A stretch of DNA of 40,765 nt, from positions 1 through 40,765 of the forward strand of contig WIXG01000540.1 in assembly GCA_009869945.1 (NCBI GenBank), in the 5' to 3' direction. Shown one piece after another: positions 1 through 10,632 of this stretch. The position numbers and the translations under genes are program-made. Every line of letters starts with the position of its first letter. The first letter of the stretch is position 1. The stretch comes from Mesaphorura yosii. Its lineage: Eukaryota > Arthropoda > Collembola > Poduromorpha > Tullbergiidae. Below the pieces are notes generated by a model that saw only the letters and a program-made list of their open reading frames with translations, was not told the DNA's origin and did not search any database.

Positions 1-431
1 TGTAGGAAATTTGCCATGGAAATGGATGGCACCCGAGTCTCAGAATCAGTTGCATTTCTCGACAAAGTCACACGTATGAACGTTCGTTGTGACTCTTTGG
101 AAACCTTTGGACTCAAAAAAGTTTGATCAATGGGCTGCGTGCAGGACATCATCTTCCGACCTGGTGAGAATTCAAAAGATCATATGCCGATGCCCTTTAA
201 ATGATGAACGGCCTCATTTCTGACAGTAAGGATTATCACAAGAAACGCTTTTTCTAATTTATTTTGAAATGTTTACCTTCTAAAGCGTGAAATTGTATTT
301 TGAATAAAGCTAAGATGAGAAAGCAAATAAAACTGACAGAAGCTGAATTGCATGGATGGGAGACTTCAATGCAGCTTCTCATAAATCAAAAACCACAATA
401 ATTTATTTGTTTATTTGATCCTTAGTAGCGC
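1..431 (+). mobile_element. PIF1/Helitron-type dispersed repeat, copy A, internally deleted
   Basis: The stretch is closely similar to two separated parts of a second copy in this window. Positions 1 to about 205 match 8576-8775, and about 205 to 431 match 10345-10560. The first part can still be read as the piece of a PIF1-like helicase just before motif V (readable words: VSESV, QDIIFRPGEN), but it has a stop after LKKV and lacks all later motifs. Both copies end at the same sequence, TTAGTAGCGC. Copy A therefore looks like a non-autonomous derivative that lost about 1.6 kb. The left end lies at or beyond the window edge, so its terminus cannot be seen. Confidence 0.7.
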
Positions 432-1569
432 ATGACATTCAGTGTCATTGTGAATACAGCTGACAAGTGACCTTGCCTCTTGGTATTCTCTACATAATAA
501 TCTCCAAGAATTGGCTCATATGTGCGCCAGTTCCAATTTGGAACCCGTATCCACGTTCAACGGTACCGGCCCCAACTTCTTTGGAAGCTGCAATCCTCCA
601 GCGTTTGTATTAGAATGTATACTGCTTGTACAGTGCTGGCAACTGAAAAAGCCGGACTAAACAAGCAAAGATTTCTCTGTCGAAGCCAGTTTTGCCACTA
701 TGTTACCGGCTGCCTTCAAAATCTCAAGTTGAGAAATTTCTTCGGGTGACAACTTCTTGCCCATGTTTACACAAAATACGATTATTTGCACTAATTAAAT
801 CAAGTGTGCTTAGTTAGATGCTGAGAGTGATGTTGACAACGCGGTCTCTAAACACGTTCTATGCTTGGAAATATCTAAATCAGCTATTTCAATTCCACAG
901 TCGAAACACCAATATTTTCTGCATTTCTAACTTTAGCTTCCTTATCGTGTAAGCATAAGAGACATGTGCTGCTTTTATAAACAATGGAAATGTCCCGTTA
1001 CAAAGCCCTGCCATTGCCACCCCTTGTTCTGAACGTGCAGCCGAGTCATTCGAATATTTTACGTCCGGCTATTTCAATTATCACATTGTACTTGGTCAAC
1101 AATGCAGATCAACTGTTGATCCTCACCAACAAGAGTTAATAAAGTTCGCTGGTAAATTCAACCTGCATGGCGAGATTACATGTGACCTTGGGCTAGTAAC
1201 ATAGAATGACGAATAGGATTTGAAAGCCTACTGAAAGATATTCGTGGTTAAAACTCACGAAACCGTACCTGGAGACGCGTACGCCACGAGGGTCAGTTGA
1301 AGGATATTCCCGATACGATACATACTTGAAAAGATACTGGGCAATGCACAATACTTGTATACGAAACAAAGTGGTCAAACAAGTTAATATTTTTTTTACA
1401 ATATTTGCATTTATATAACAATTTAGGCATTGTAAGCTCAATCAAGGTCCGTGGCTTGTCCACTCGGCCTGCACACTTTCCGTACTGGACTTTGTCAAGT
1501 TTTAACTCCAGATTTACAATCCCCTGATAATTACCGATAAATTTTAATTTTCACAAAATCAGGAGAACC
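432..1569. other. Intergenic, no supported gene
   Basis: AT-rich DNA between the repeat and the P450. The short open frames here (for example 522-749) show no family motif, signal peptide or splice support. The part just before 1570 is the presumed promoter and 5' leader of the P450, but I see no clear TATA box. Confidence 0.5.
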
Positions 1570-3127
1570 ATGATTTCGCTGTTTTTGGTGCTCATCTTCG
1601 CCAGCGCAACCGCCGCACTCGTGGCCTACCTAATTGGGCAGCGAAAACCCAAGAATTTCCCACCAGGTAAGTCCCAACTTCTAATGCACGCGTCCAGGGA
1701 CTTAAGTTGGGCCCTTGCCAGGTCCCTGGGGTTTCCCCATCCTCGGCCACCTCCCCAACCTCGGCCTAGAACCCCACAGGACGGCCATCGCCTGGATTCC
1801 CACCTACGGTCCCATCGTAGGCGTAGATTTCGGGTCGTTCCCCTGTGTCATCATTTCCGACTACAAACTCTGCCGTGAGGCGTTCTCCGAATTTGCTTTC
1901 TGTGGCCGGCCGAGGTTTGCCGTCTTTGCCCGCAGGTCAGGGGGCCAACCGGAGGGTCTGGCCTCCACATCAGGGGACGTATGGAGGGAGCAGCGCGCCT
2001 TCGCAGTGCGAAGTCTGAAGCAGCTTGGGTTTGGGACCAAGTTGATGGAGGACATCATCTTGGCCCAGGCCCAAGAAGTGGTGCAGACCCTCCGGGAGGG
2101 GGCGGGGTCACCTATCGGAACGCGGGCCGTGTTCACCGTCGCGACCTGGAACATCATTTGGGTCTTGATCACCGGGGAGGAGCCGTTCGTCCACTCCGAC
2201 CCCGAAATAAGGAAGTTTATCGCTCTGGTGGTCGATGGCCTGTCTGAAGTGAATGTATACACGATGCTGTCCATGCTAATCCCCTGGTTCGCGAACCATT
2301 TCCCGTACTGGGTCACCCAGGACGACCGGCTCGATAACGTGTTCCGTGACGCCTACGCCTTGTTCAAACCCTACGTGGACAAACATTGGGCGACCCGAGT
2401 GGCGAGGCATCCCCGGGATTTCATCGATGCGTACATTGACGAAATTGAGGGAGCTGGCTCGAGGCCGGACTCGAGTTTCCATGGCGACCGCGGGAAGCAA
2501 GGGCTGATGGCAACGCTACTGGATCTGTTTGTGGGCGGAGTGCAAACGACCGGCCCGACCCTGTCGTGGGTGTGTCTCCTGCTCGCGTCGTACCCGGAAG
2601 TGCAGGAGCGACTTGCGGCCGAGATTCGGACCGTCCTGGGGATAGCCCGGTTACCATCTCTGACCGATCGGGGGTCCCTGCCCTACGTGGAGGCGGTGCT
2701 CCACGAAGTGATGCGATTCAGGACACTCGCCCCATTCAGCGTCTTCCACTCTACGGAAGAACCAGTCCACTTCCATGGGTACGACATCCCGAAGGATACG
2801 ATGGTCTACACCAACGTGCACGAGGCCCATAACAATCAGGAGCTCTGGGGCGATCCTGAGAACTTCAGGCCGGAACGGTTCCTTGACAATCGGGGTCAGT
2901 TCATCCGGCGGGAGGGGTTCATGGCGTTTGGGACGGGGAAGCGTATCTGTATGGGGGAGCAACTGGCGCGAGATGACCTCTTCCTCTTCACAACGAGCGT
3001 GTTTCAGATACTGAGGGTTGGGCCGGTCCCTGGCGAGGCGGCACCGAGTCTGGAACCGAAGTTAGGTGGCAGCACAATGATTTCCAAACCACATCAGCTC
3101 GTGTTTAGCGTAAGACACGATGAATAA
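1570..3127 (+). CDS. Cytochrome P450, CYP2-clan type
   Basis: A haem-thiolate monooxygenase anchored in the ER membrane by its N-terminus. Two exons, 1570-1666 and 1722-3127, are split by a 55-bp intron (1667-1721, GTAAGT donor) inside the proline-rich hinge; splicing restores FPPGPWGFPILG. The product is 500 residues, normal for the family. Motifs in order: hydrophobic anchor (residues 2-24), hinge, I-helix GGVQTT (usual form A/G-G-x-D/E-T-T, so Gln replaces the acid), K-helix EVMR for ExxR, FRPERF, and the haem loop FGTGKRICMG with the cysteine ligand. The start follows GAGAACC. An AATAAA signal overlaps the stop codon. The substrate cannot be told; the clan includes hormone-processing and detoxifying enzymes. 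Confidence 0.93.
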
Positions 3128-3128
3128 A
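3123..3128 (+). promoter_or_regulatory. Polyadenylation signal of the P450
   Basis: AATAAA overlaps the TAA stop at 3125-3127, so the 3' UTR is probably very short. Confidence 0.5.
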
Positions 3129-3757
3129 GTCCGGAACAGGGTGTCGTAACATTGGTTATGAAATGACACAGTATATATTTGTGTGCCAAAAAGATGGAAT
3201 TCATATTGTCATTGCCATCTAACTGCGCAAATCGGAGTACAGCCAAATTTGCTTGCACGAAATGAAATTCAAGAGCAACAAGAGACACCATTTTTTTCTT
3301 TGAAAGAAATCTGACAAAAGTAGTTTAGAAATTAATATCAGTCATCAGTTCAGTTTCAGTTTGACGTGCACAGAGTTTTCGAAAATGTTTGACCTTTTGC
3401 AAGTCATTCAGCTCGCCCTAATGCACCTTGTTACTTTGGTCACGATTTTATATCAACCAGTCACACAAAGACAACTAGTTGGCCTTCGAGAATTCAAATG
3501 AAATTAATACGCCCGACCAGAAAACGCATTGCGCTCTCGTTTTAATTACATCTTCAATTATAGATGAGAAGTCATTAAAATACCGCAAACTTTACAGTTG
3601 AATGCGTTGTGGACATTCAAAAGATATTGCCTGTGGTTTAGGAAATTTATGGCGAATCTCAAGGAAAATGTCCATTCCGCATGTGGCAGTTCAGTTCAAA
3701 TCTTAATAAGGAGGTTGATGGTTGTTGTTGCGTCCAACTCAGTAGTCAGGACTTCTC
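3128..3757. other. Intergenic, no supported gene
   Basis: AT-rich DNA between the P450 and the gustatory receptor. No motif-bearing frame was found on either strand. The right end is the presumed promoter of the receptor gene. Confidence 0.5.
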
Positions 3758-5384
3758 ATGGAGGACTCAGTTGATCAGGTTCCAATGACTCGATTCCCAG
3801 GAGATCCAAGGTCTCCCGTGTCGAGTCGGAATCCATCATCATTGGCTTACGTTTCACCAATTCAGCGCAGCCTTCTTCCGAAGTTTCTGAGGCTCGTGTT
3901 TTATATTGGAATTTCTCCCCACAAGTACAGTTTTGACAAATCATCGAATTCTTACAAGGCAAGCGGAAACTGGTTCCAAAGGGTAATTAAAATCAATAAT
4001 TCCTATCATTGCTCTAAATCTCTCTAGAGCTCTTGCTTGATTGCCAGATATAGTCAATTTAATTTGATTTGCTTTCACAGTGTTGGTGTGTACTCGTGGT
4101 AATTCTAGGTGGGTTGACCAAGATCAAAGATTCTCGCCAAATGCATGTCTGGGTTCCTCTGCAGCCAACAGATAAATTACGAAATCCGACAGACTACTTT
4201 GAGGTTGCTGAACAACTGTCGATTTTATTTTATTTCTCATCAAGCATCTTTACATTTTGGATCAGAAAAGATGAGATAATTCGGGTTCTGAATGGACACC
4301 ACAAATTAAATACAGCTGGAAGAACTAGTGTACGAAAACGGGTTTGCGAGGAAAATTCCGATCTGCCGCCAGCACCCGAAAAGGCTGAAAGTTGGGTTAA
4401 TCGAAATATGGTAAATATGTAAAACTTGCAAAATCTTCTCACATAATTTGTTTTCTAATGTTTTGTAAATTCAGGTTTTTATTCTGCTGTCAGTTTTCAT
4501 TGCGCATTCAGCCCTAACAACCGTAGTAATGTTCCTGAGCACCGCCTCTGATTTTTACATGTTTTACAAAACTATGAGTGAGGACGGGCGGACTTTGCTG
4601 TTTCTTGGCAAAACAAGTCAAAATTTAACCCTACTTAATCACGAGGATGGTCGACATGGTCACGACATTCACGTATTGGATGTACTACTAATGCTTGCAA
4701 ATATCCTCGCTTATTTTGCAGAAAATATAGCCGCTTGCTGTGCCGATTTCTTGCTGCTCTTCACTGCAATTATTCTTCTGGATCAAATTCACACGTTCTC
4801 AAAGAAATTGGCCAGTAAAAGCTACTATCTGATCAAGGAAGATGGCAACACAATTTGCATCCGCTCTATTCTCGATGATTTCGACCATTTCCGTCGTTTC
4901 GTGTCGCAAGTCAATTCCGCAGTCGGTCTGCTTAGCTTTGCCCTTACTCTCGGAACTATTCCATTTTTCGTGACATATTTCCTGAAAATGCTCAACCCGG
5001 AATCCCTGCTTATTTTCTTTCAAACTTTCTTCTATTTCGCCAGCTGCATCACATTTGTTACGCTCGCTGCAAAAGTCAACAAAAAAGCACAGCTGCTTGA
5101 GGATTGGCTGAGTTATGGCGAAAATTTTCGTCTCTTGTCTCAACAGCAACAGCAGAGTTGCTTGGAATTGGAGATATTCTTGTTCTTCAATCTGGAAGAA
5201 ATGTCGGAATTAGTGCAGGAGGGTTCTTCATTATTACAACAGAATTTCTTGGAGCGGTATGGAAACTTCTGTGTAGACTGTGCATTCTTAATTTGGAAAG
5301 TGTAAATTTTGTTTATGTTGTTTTCAGTGGATATCTCTTATTCTCACATTCGCAATCATCATCTTGGATTTTGAAAAAGATTAG
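3758..5384 (+). CDS. Gustatory receptor, one apparent frameshift
   Basis: An insect-type 7-TM ligand-gated channel of sensory neurons (family knowledge). Exons: 3758-3982, 4081-4410, 4475-5256 and 5328-5384, with introns of 98, 64 and 71 bp whose phases all fit. The product is about 464 residues, typical for Gr proteins. Several hydrophobic segments are visible (for example around ILLSVFIAHSALTTVVMFL and LLSFALTLGTIPFFVTYFL). The C-terminus has the AGGFF turn followed by a last helix, ISLILTFAIIILDF, as in Gr proteins. In exon 3 the frame changes from the long upstream frame to the AGGFF frame near 5200, equal to a one-base deletion; no intron of credible size explains it. It may be a fresh pseudogene or an assembly error. 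The ligand is unknown. Confidence 0.72.
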
Positions 5385-6728
5385 ATTACTATTCTAACAT
5401 TTTAATAATGTGACCCACATTCGTAGTGGCCAAAATCACAATAAAACCCAAGATGATAATCACAAATTAAAGTACACAAAGTTGCCTTCCATTAGATTGA
5501 TGCGTCTGGCGGAAACCGACCCTGAATCGATACCCCATGTCCTGTCAACATCATCCCCGAAAATTCCTGCACGTCCATGTACCGCATTGTACGGTGCCAG
5601 TGGGGAAGTTGAAGGAGAAATTTTGCAGGGCAGTAGTTTGTCAAACTATTGCCGCGGCAAGTCAAGAGCAACTCTCTTCCTGGCGTCAGTTGCGTTAGGA
5701 ACTGGCAAGAACTAGGGCGTTGCGAAACCTACCGTGTTTTCCGTACGAGAGGAGCGTCTGGTAAATCGGTCGTTCACTCAACGCTGGCTCGTTGAATGCG
5801 TCGCGAATCAGTTTGGTATCATTCATAACGACCTGGGTTCTTCCAACTCTCTCGTCTGGGGCGCGCCTTGCGGGGTTGTCTACTCCGGGAAATTTTCTTT
5901 ACGCTAAAGTGGAACGATATTTGGGACGGTTTGTTTGTTCTGCATCGCAATTAAGACTAAGTGACAATGGCAACAAATTACCAGTAAACCGAGAAAGACT
6001 GCCAAGTTATTCGGTTAGTTCAAATCCAGTTACAGAGCCTCACTGCAAGAGCACAATTCTTGCCAGCGCGCTTCTGTTTTCTGTCTTGCCGTTGAGCTTT
6101 GGCGTCCCACTGTGCCTCGACTACTTCGCTTTTCATCTCACCCACTATTTTGTCTACTAAGATTTCTCTGAATCCGTTCTCGTCTCAAACCAGTAAGGTC
6201 ACCCATGGTCAGTGAACAACCACACACATCCGCTCCTCAAACCAGCTTAGGTTAGGCCAGCAGGCCATCTAACCTAAAACTTATGATTCTACTTGTTAAG
6301 CTTACGTTAAGCCGAATTAAGGCTTGTGTTTGCGTGATGGTCCTGGTCTAATTTGACCGGAAGTGTCGGCCACCCATTGGACGGGGATTGGCTCCACTAG
6401 CGGAACTCGTGACACCGTGTCCTTGAGCTCCGGCGCCCCCTTCTCCACCGACTCCGCCCTCCTCACCACCTTCATTCCCAATTCCGGCATCAGGACTTGC
6501 ATTTGGCCCCCTTCTCGAGTTTGTCCTCGCCGTCTGAACTGACGACCGTCGACTTTCAATTTCTTATCGGCTTGAATTCACAACAAATTGAATAAAACAT
6601 TAAGAAAGCATCACTACGGTGTCTATTTCAACAGAAGGCTGTTCCCTGACTCCTCCTTTGGACGCTTTAGTATTGAAAAGTGTCACCATTGCTTCAAGGT
6701 TTTTCGATCAATTTCTCATGAGCATGCT
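5385..6728. other. Intergenic, no supported gene
   Basis: 1.3 kb with several open frames on both strands (5410-5715, 5792-6160, 6317-6559 minus) but no signal peptide, membrane segment or family motif that I trust. The 5410-5700 frame contains ESIPHVL, which faintly recalls the C-terminal end of non-LTR retrotransposon proteins; this is too weak to call. Confidence 0.45.
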
Positions 6729-6924
6729 CTTGAATTTTTAAAAATATCTTTAAGTGCCACGTTAGTTGGAACTTTCCCATTTCCATTTCCTCGTCCATTT
6801 GATTCCTGACGCTTATTCTACAAAGTCTTAAATTTTTAAAATTATCTGTAAGTGCCAGGCTGGTTGAAACTTTCCCATTACCATTTGCTCGTTCATTTGA
6901 TTCTTGACGTTTATTCTACAAAGT
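6729..6924 (+). repeat. 98-bp tandem duplication upstream of a chemoreceptor-like gene
   Basis: Two direct units of exactly 98 bp, 6729-6826 and 6827-6924, start CTTGAATTTTT and CTTAAATTTTT and both end in TTATTCTACAAAGT. They differ by roughly ten to fifteen scattered substitutions. The second unit ends ten bases before the ATG at 6934, so the duplication lies in the promoter or 5' leader. Confidence 0.85.
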
Positions 6925-6933
6925 CTAGTCATC

Positions 6934-8330
6934 ATGACAGGAGAAACAACTAAACAGTTTCTTTCTAAGCGAATTGCTAATTCGCGAATTGGACATACCG
7001 TCAGGAAAGTCCAAAATCAGGATTTTGGGCTCAAGTGGACATATTTTGCAATGAGCATCAGTTTTCGCTTCATGTGGCTTCTACCGTTGGTTTGGAATCG
7101 GAAAAGCAATATGCTCGTGTACGTCAGTTGGCGTGAATCACGTTGGACACATATTAAGTGGAGGGTCACCGTGGGGTCTACGATCGTCCTTCTATTAGTT
7201 GTCACAGTTCAGGGCTTCAAGGAATTCATTTTGGGGAACCAAACTCCTCAAACTGACGATGTGTTGGCGTGCTTCAATCTTGTGGTTCCTGTGTGCTGTG
7301 CATTTCTTATCTCCTTGGCAATTCATATCCTCTATCATGTTGAAAATATTGCCAATCTATTCCACAGTTTCCTCCCACTTTACGAGCTGTTCCAAAGTAA
7401 GTGTTTACTATTCTAAAGCGATGCAGATTTATAATAGTCAATTGTCTTCTAGAAGAGTATCTTCGCAGCGGAATGGCTGCGGAGTCAATCGAAGATGTCC
7501 TAAGTGCCGGGATCATTGTGTTCCTAAGTGTGTCATTCGCCTTCGTTCAGGCATCACTTGCGCTTCTTTTTATTCCAAAGTGTGACGTCAGCGTAGTGGC
7601 CTTAATTTTACCAGTTTGTGACGAGTCCGGAAGCCATACCACTTTCCTGCTTATGCCTCTCTTGATCATGATTCAGCTGATCGGCCACAATGTGATTGTT
7701 CAAATTTGTGTTCCGTACTGGCTGCTTTCTGTGCTTGCGGCCGTGGTTGGAATTCGAGTTCTTGTTGAAATGGGGTGAGGACTAGTTGGTATTCATGAAT
7801 TTAAGTCAAGCGTACATTTCTTAGGGGTTTATTAATTACATTACAGGCGTACACATAGGGAGTCTCGACTCAAGCTAAAATACCAAAGCGATGAACACTT
7901 TTTCCGTCTCTACCGTTTCTTGTACAAGTTAGTTGGATTATGTAACGATTTCCTGCGCATTTTTCTACCCCTCTGTTTTGTGTTGTGGGGAACGGTCATG
8001 GTTGCCTGTAGTTTCTACATTTTACGAGGTCGACTCACTCCGTTCCATCGGTTTTGCCTGATGGTTATATTCTTCTTTGCACTCATCGCTTTACTGCTGA
8101 TTGCCGTTGTGGTTGGCGAGGTGGCCAGCATGTTTGCAGAACTCAAAAAGAAAAGAACTGACGGCGAAGAGCTTCCATCCAAGTTCACACAAGCTTGTTA
8201 CGACGGGTGCCCTCTAATTAAGGTTTGGGTTGGCGTCTTTTCCGTGCTCTCGCGACACACGCCTTTACAATTGTTGTACCGAATTATTGATGCGCTCGTG
8301 TCACTTCTATGTGCGACTCGGCCCATGTAA
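6934..8330 (+). CDS. Multi-pass membrane protein, springtail chemoreceptor-like family
   Basis: Three exons, 6934-7396, 7453-7774 and 7847-8330, with introns of 56 and 72 bp; the phases agree and give 422 residues. At least six hydrophobic segments are visible (for example TIVLLLVVTVQGF, AFLISLAIHILYHV, LLSVLAAVVGI, LMVIFFFALIALLLIAVVVG). The C-terminus carries CPLIKVWVG and a TPL...LVSLL block. It shares the W-x(n)-S-x-W...W pattern after a basic N-terminus and the same C-terminal plan with the gene at 30214-31353, so the two are distant paralogs. Such proteins are abundant in springtail genomes and resemble gustatory receptors in size and topology; receptor function is inference. The classic Gr TYhhhhhQF signature is absent. 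Confidence 0.75.
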
Positions 8331-8575
8331 TGATATAATGGATTAGATACAATTAAAACTATGGTGGGTTGTATTTGATGATCGCATTCTTTCAATGCAT
8401 AAAGAAAGCGGAGCGAGGGCGTATGAAAGTAAAAGTGCAAGCGCATGACCCGAGAGTCCAGTGATTTGGTCGCGAGGAATGTGCTACCATTTGTTGTGCT
8501 TGCCGTCACGCTAAGATTTGCGATTTTGGGTTGGTTCATCATTTCGTGGACTACACGTACATCAACACACATTTG

Positions 8576-9138
8576 GGGAATTTGCCATGGTAGTGGATGG
8601 TGCCCGAGTCTCGGAATCAGTTAGATTTCTCGACGAAGTCAGACGTACGGGCGTTTGTTGTGAGTTTTTGGGAAACCTTTGGACTGAAAAAGGTTTGATC
8701 CATGGCGCTATGGGCTATGTGCATGACATCATCTTCCGACCTGGTGAGAATCCAAAGGCCATATGCCGATGGCCGTCATGATAAAGTGGGACAACTACAG
8801 CGGACCCTCCTCTCATGAAGATTTATTCCCCGTCACACCGATCACTACAAATTCGAAAGATGGTGATCATACATGCACAAGAACCCAGTTTCCTTTGTCA
8901 CTAGCTTTGGCTATTACAATTCACAAATCGCAAGGCATGACACTTGAGAAGGCAGTGCTGGACGTTGGCCCGAAAGAATTCTGTTGGATTTTCATACGTG
9001 GGAAAGTCAAGAGCGAAGTCGTGGAAAGGCGTAGCAATTGACCCACCAATCACATTTCAACGTTTGCAGACCATTGGACGTTCAAATCAGCTGAAAGTCA
9101 GGTTTGAAGAGGAATCTCGACTGGCAAATTTACATTAA
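8576..9138 (+). pseudogene. PIF1-like helicase C-terminal remnant (plus strand)
   Basis: Words in order match the C-terminal half of PIF1-family 5'-3' DNA helicases: FLDEVRR, LWTEKGLIHGAMGYV, DIIFRPGENP, KWDNYSGPS, then RTQFPLSLALAITIHKSQGM (motif V-like) and LDVGPKEFC, ending in DPPITF..L..IG and LKVRFEEESRL. The words lie in three frames, with shifts near 8760-8880 and near 8985 and an in-frame TGA after DIIF..RWPS. The Walker A and DEAH-type motifs of the N-terminal half are missing. Broken, not expressible as a helicase. Confidence 0.8.
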
Positions 9139-10039
9139 CTTGGCACTTCGTGCACGTTTTACGTGGAAATGAGATGAAACTTTTTTGTAAATATTTTGTA
9201 ACACTTTAAACAATCAGTAAATTTTATGCATTTCGTATTGTATTCTTCTTGTGTGCATGTATTGAAACTTATTGTGTCGAAGTGTACTGTGTACAATGCT
9301 TTCGCTCGCCCTTTTATAACACGGAAATATTTCGGCGCGAAGCTGCACCATGGAGTCCCGTGGCCCTAGTTATATCGTTACAACGATATGTAGAGTATTA
9401 GAGAACTAACCGGTAAGAGATTTTACTCCTCCACGTTCACCACTGCGGCGCCTTCCATTTCCAGTCACACCTGGAATAAAGATTAAAGTACGTTATGTTT
9501 TAAATCTTCATCTTCTTCTTCAATTTACCTTTTGATTCTATAATTTTTGGCCCTCCAAAGACAGATAGACTCCTTTACAAAAGGTAGTTTATGCTCAAGT
9601 GAGTCATGCGGTTTCTCACTTTGAAGTTGGTGGTGAGACGAAAGAAGGTGCAAGGTAAAGGATTGAGTCAGAGATGGACTGACTGCAGCAACGACACGCG
9701 AAAGACTGCATTGAGTGTTCTTTGGGTCTGACAGCACCCATTTCAATCAATCATGCGTCGAGGTGCGCACATCGGAAAGTTTAGTCCGCTGAAGTAAAAA
9801 TCAATTCTTTCCATACATTATTTCCAAGTTGGACTCAACAGTAAGTACAGTTGTGTAAAGGACCTTTGAACCATACTTTAAAATGAAGCATCTGAAATGT
9901 AGATGCTCAATTGGTGGAAGTTCACTCTCTATCTTTTCGAAACGTCGACGTTTGCTCCTACCAAGGCTTTGCTCCGGTGCAGTACGCTTTCTTGCGGTAA
10001 TCCCAGAAGCTCCAGTTACCACAGGGGTCCCTGCTTGTT
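9139..10039. other. Interior of copy B, no gene
   Basis: No supported frame. A near-perfect inverted repeat with 8-bp arms (ATATCGTT / AACGATAT, two-base spacer) lies at 9372-9389. The minus-strand frame 9801-10043 has a basic cluster (KRRR) but no recognisable domain. Confidence 0.4.
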
Positions 10040-10350
10040 CCATGGCGGGATTTTGAACACTTCATGGTAAACACAGTTGACAGTGAAAACTTTGTCGGAT
10101 CTCGCAATCAACTTCCCCTGGTTGGGAGCGTCAAGAACTTTTACTCGTATTTTGTTAGGGTTTTTACCTCTTGAGAAGGCGACGTACAGTGGACCGTTAA
10201 CTTCTGCAATAGTGAACCTGATGATCGTATCGTGTTCAGAAATTCCACAGGGAAACTTACAGCTTCTTGCTCATCGTCACATTGAACGGAATCCATACTC
10301 ATGTACGTCACTGTCTCCCCCTCCAAGCGAGCTAAAACTTTCGAGTTCAA
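10040..10350 (-). pseudogene. Second PIF1/Helitron helicase C-terminal remnant (minus strand)
   Basis: Read on the minus strand, NSKVLARLEGE, YMSMDSV, PVEFLNTI and SGSLL match the region before motif V of Helitron helicases. A frame change and a deletion follow, and the sequence resumes at GPLYVAFSRG (motif VI, usual form QLYVAxSR) and ends near VNCVYHEVF, the usual C-terminus. The intervening THKSQG-type motif V is lost. This fragment points toward the plus-strand remnant in the same element. Confidence 0.75.
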
Positions 10351-10632
10351 GTCATGAACGTCGTCATTTCTGAGAGTATGTTCTCTAATTTATTTAGAAA
10401 TTTTTACCTTCTAAAGCGTGAAATAGTGAAATTGTATTTTGAATATAGCTAAGATGAGAAAACAAAGAAAATTGACTGAATTGCATGGATGGAAGACTTC
10501 AATACAGCTTAATCAAAAACCACAATAATTTTTTTGTTTATAAGTGATGCTTAGTAGCGCTTATATGAATCATAGAATCATTCTAGTCATTCGCCTTCAC
10601 CCGTCGTCAAAATAAATTACTACTTGTGTGGA

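Larger units (their letters stand above)
8576..10560 (+). mobile_element. PIF1/Helitron-type repeat, copy B
   Basis: The outer 200 bp on each side match copy A (1-431), which defines the element limits seen here. The inside holds two decayed helicase fragments in convergent orientation (8576-9138 plus, 10040-10350 minus). No intact transposase, Rep/HUH domain or clear Helitron hairpin/CTRR terminus was found. The right end lies 73 bp before the KH gene start. Confidence 0.6.

Noticed and set aside
5410..5715. Possible non-LTR retrotransposon C-terminus (word ESIPHVL)
   Set aside because: Only one short word fits, the cysteines of the expected zinc knuckle are absent, and no RT domain is nearby.
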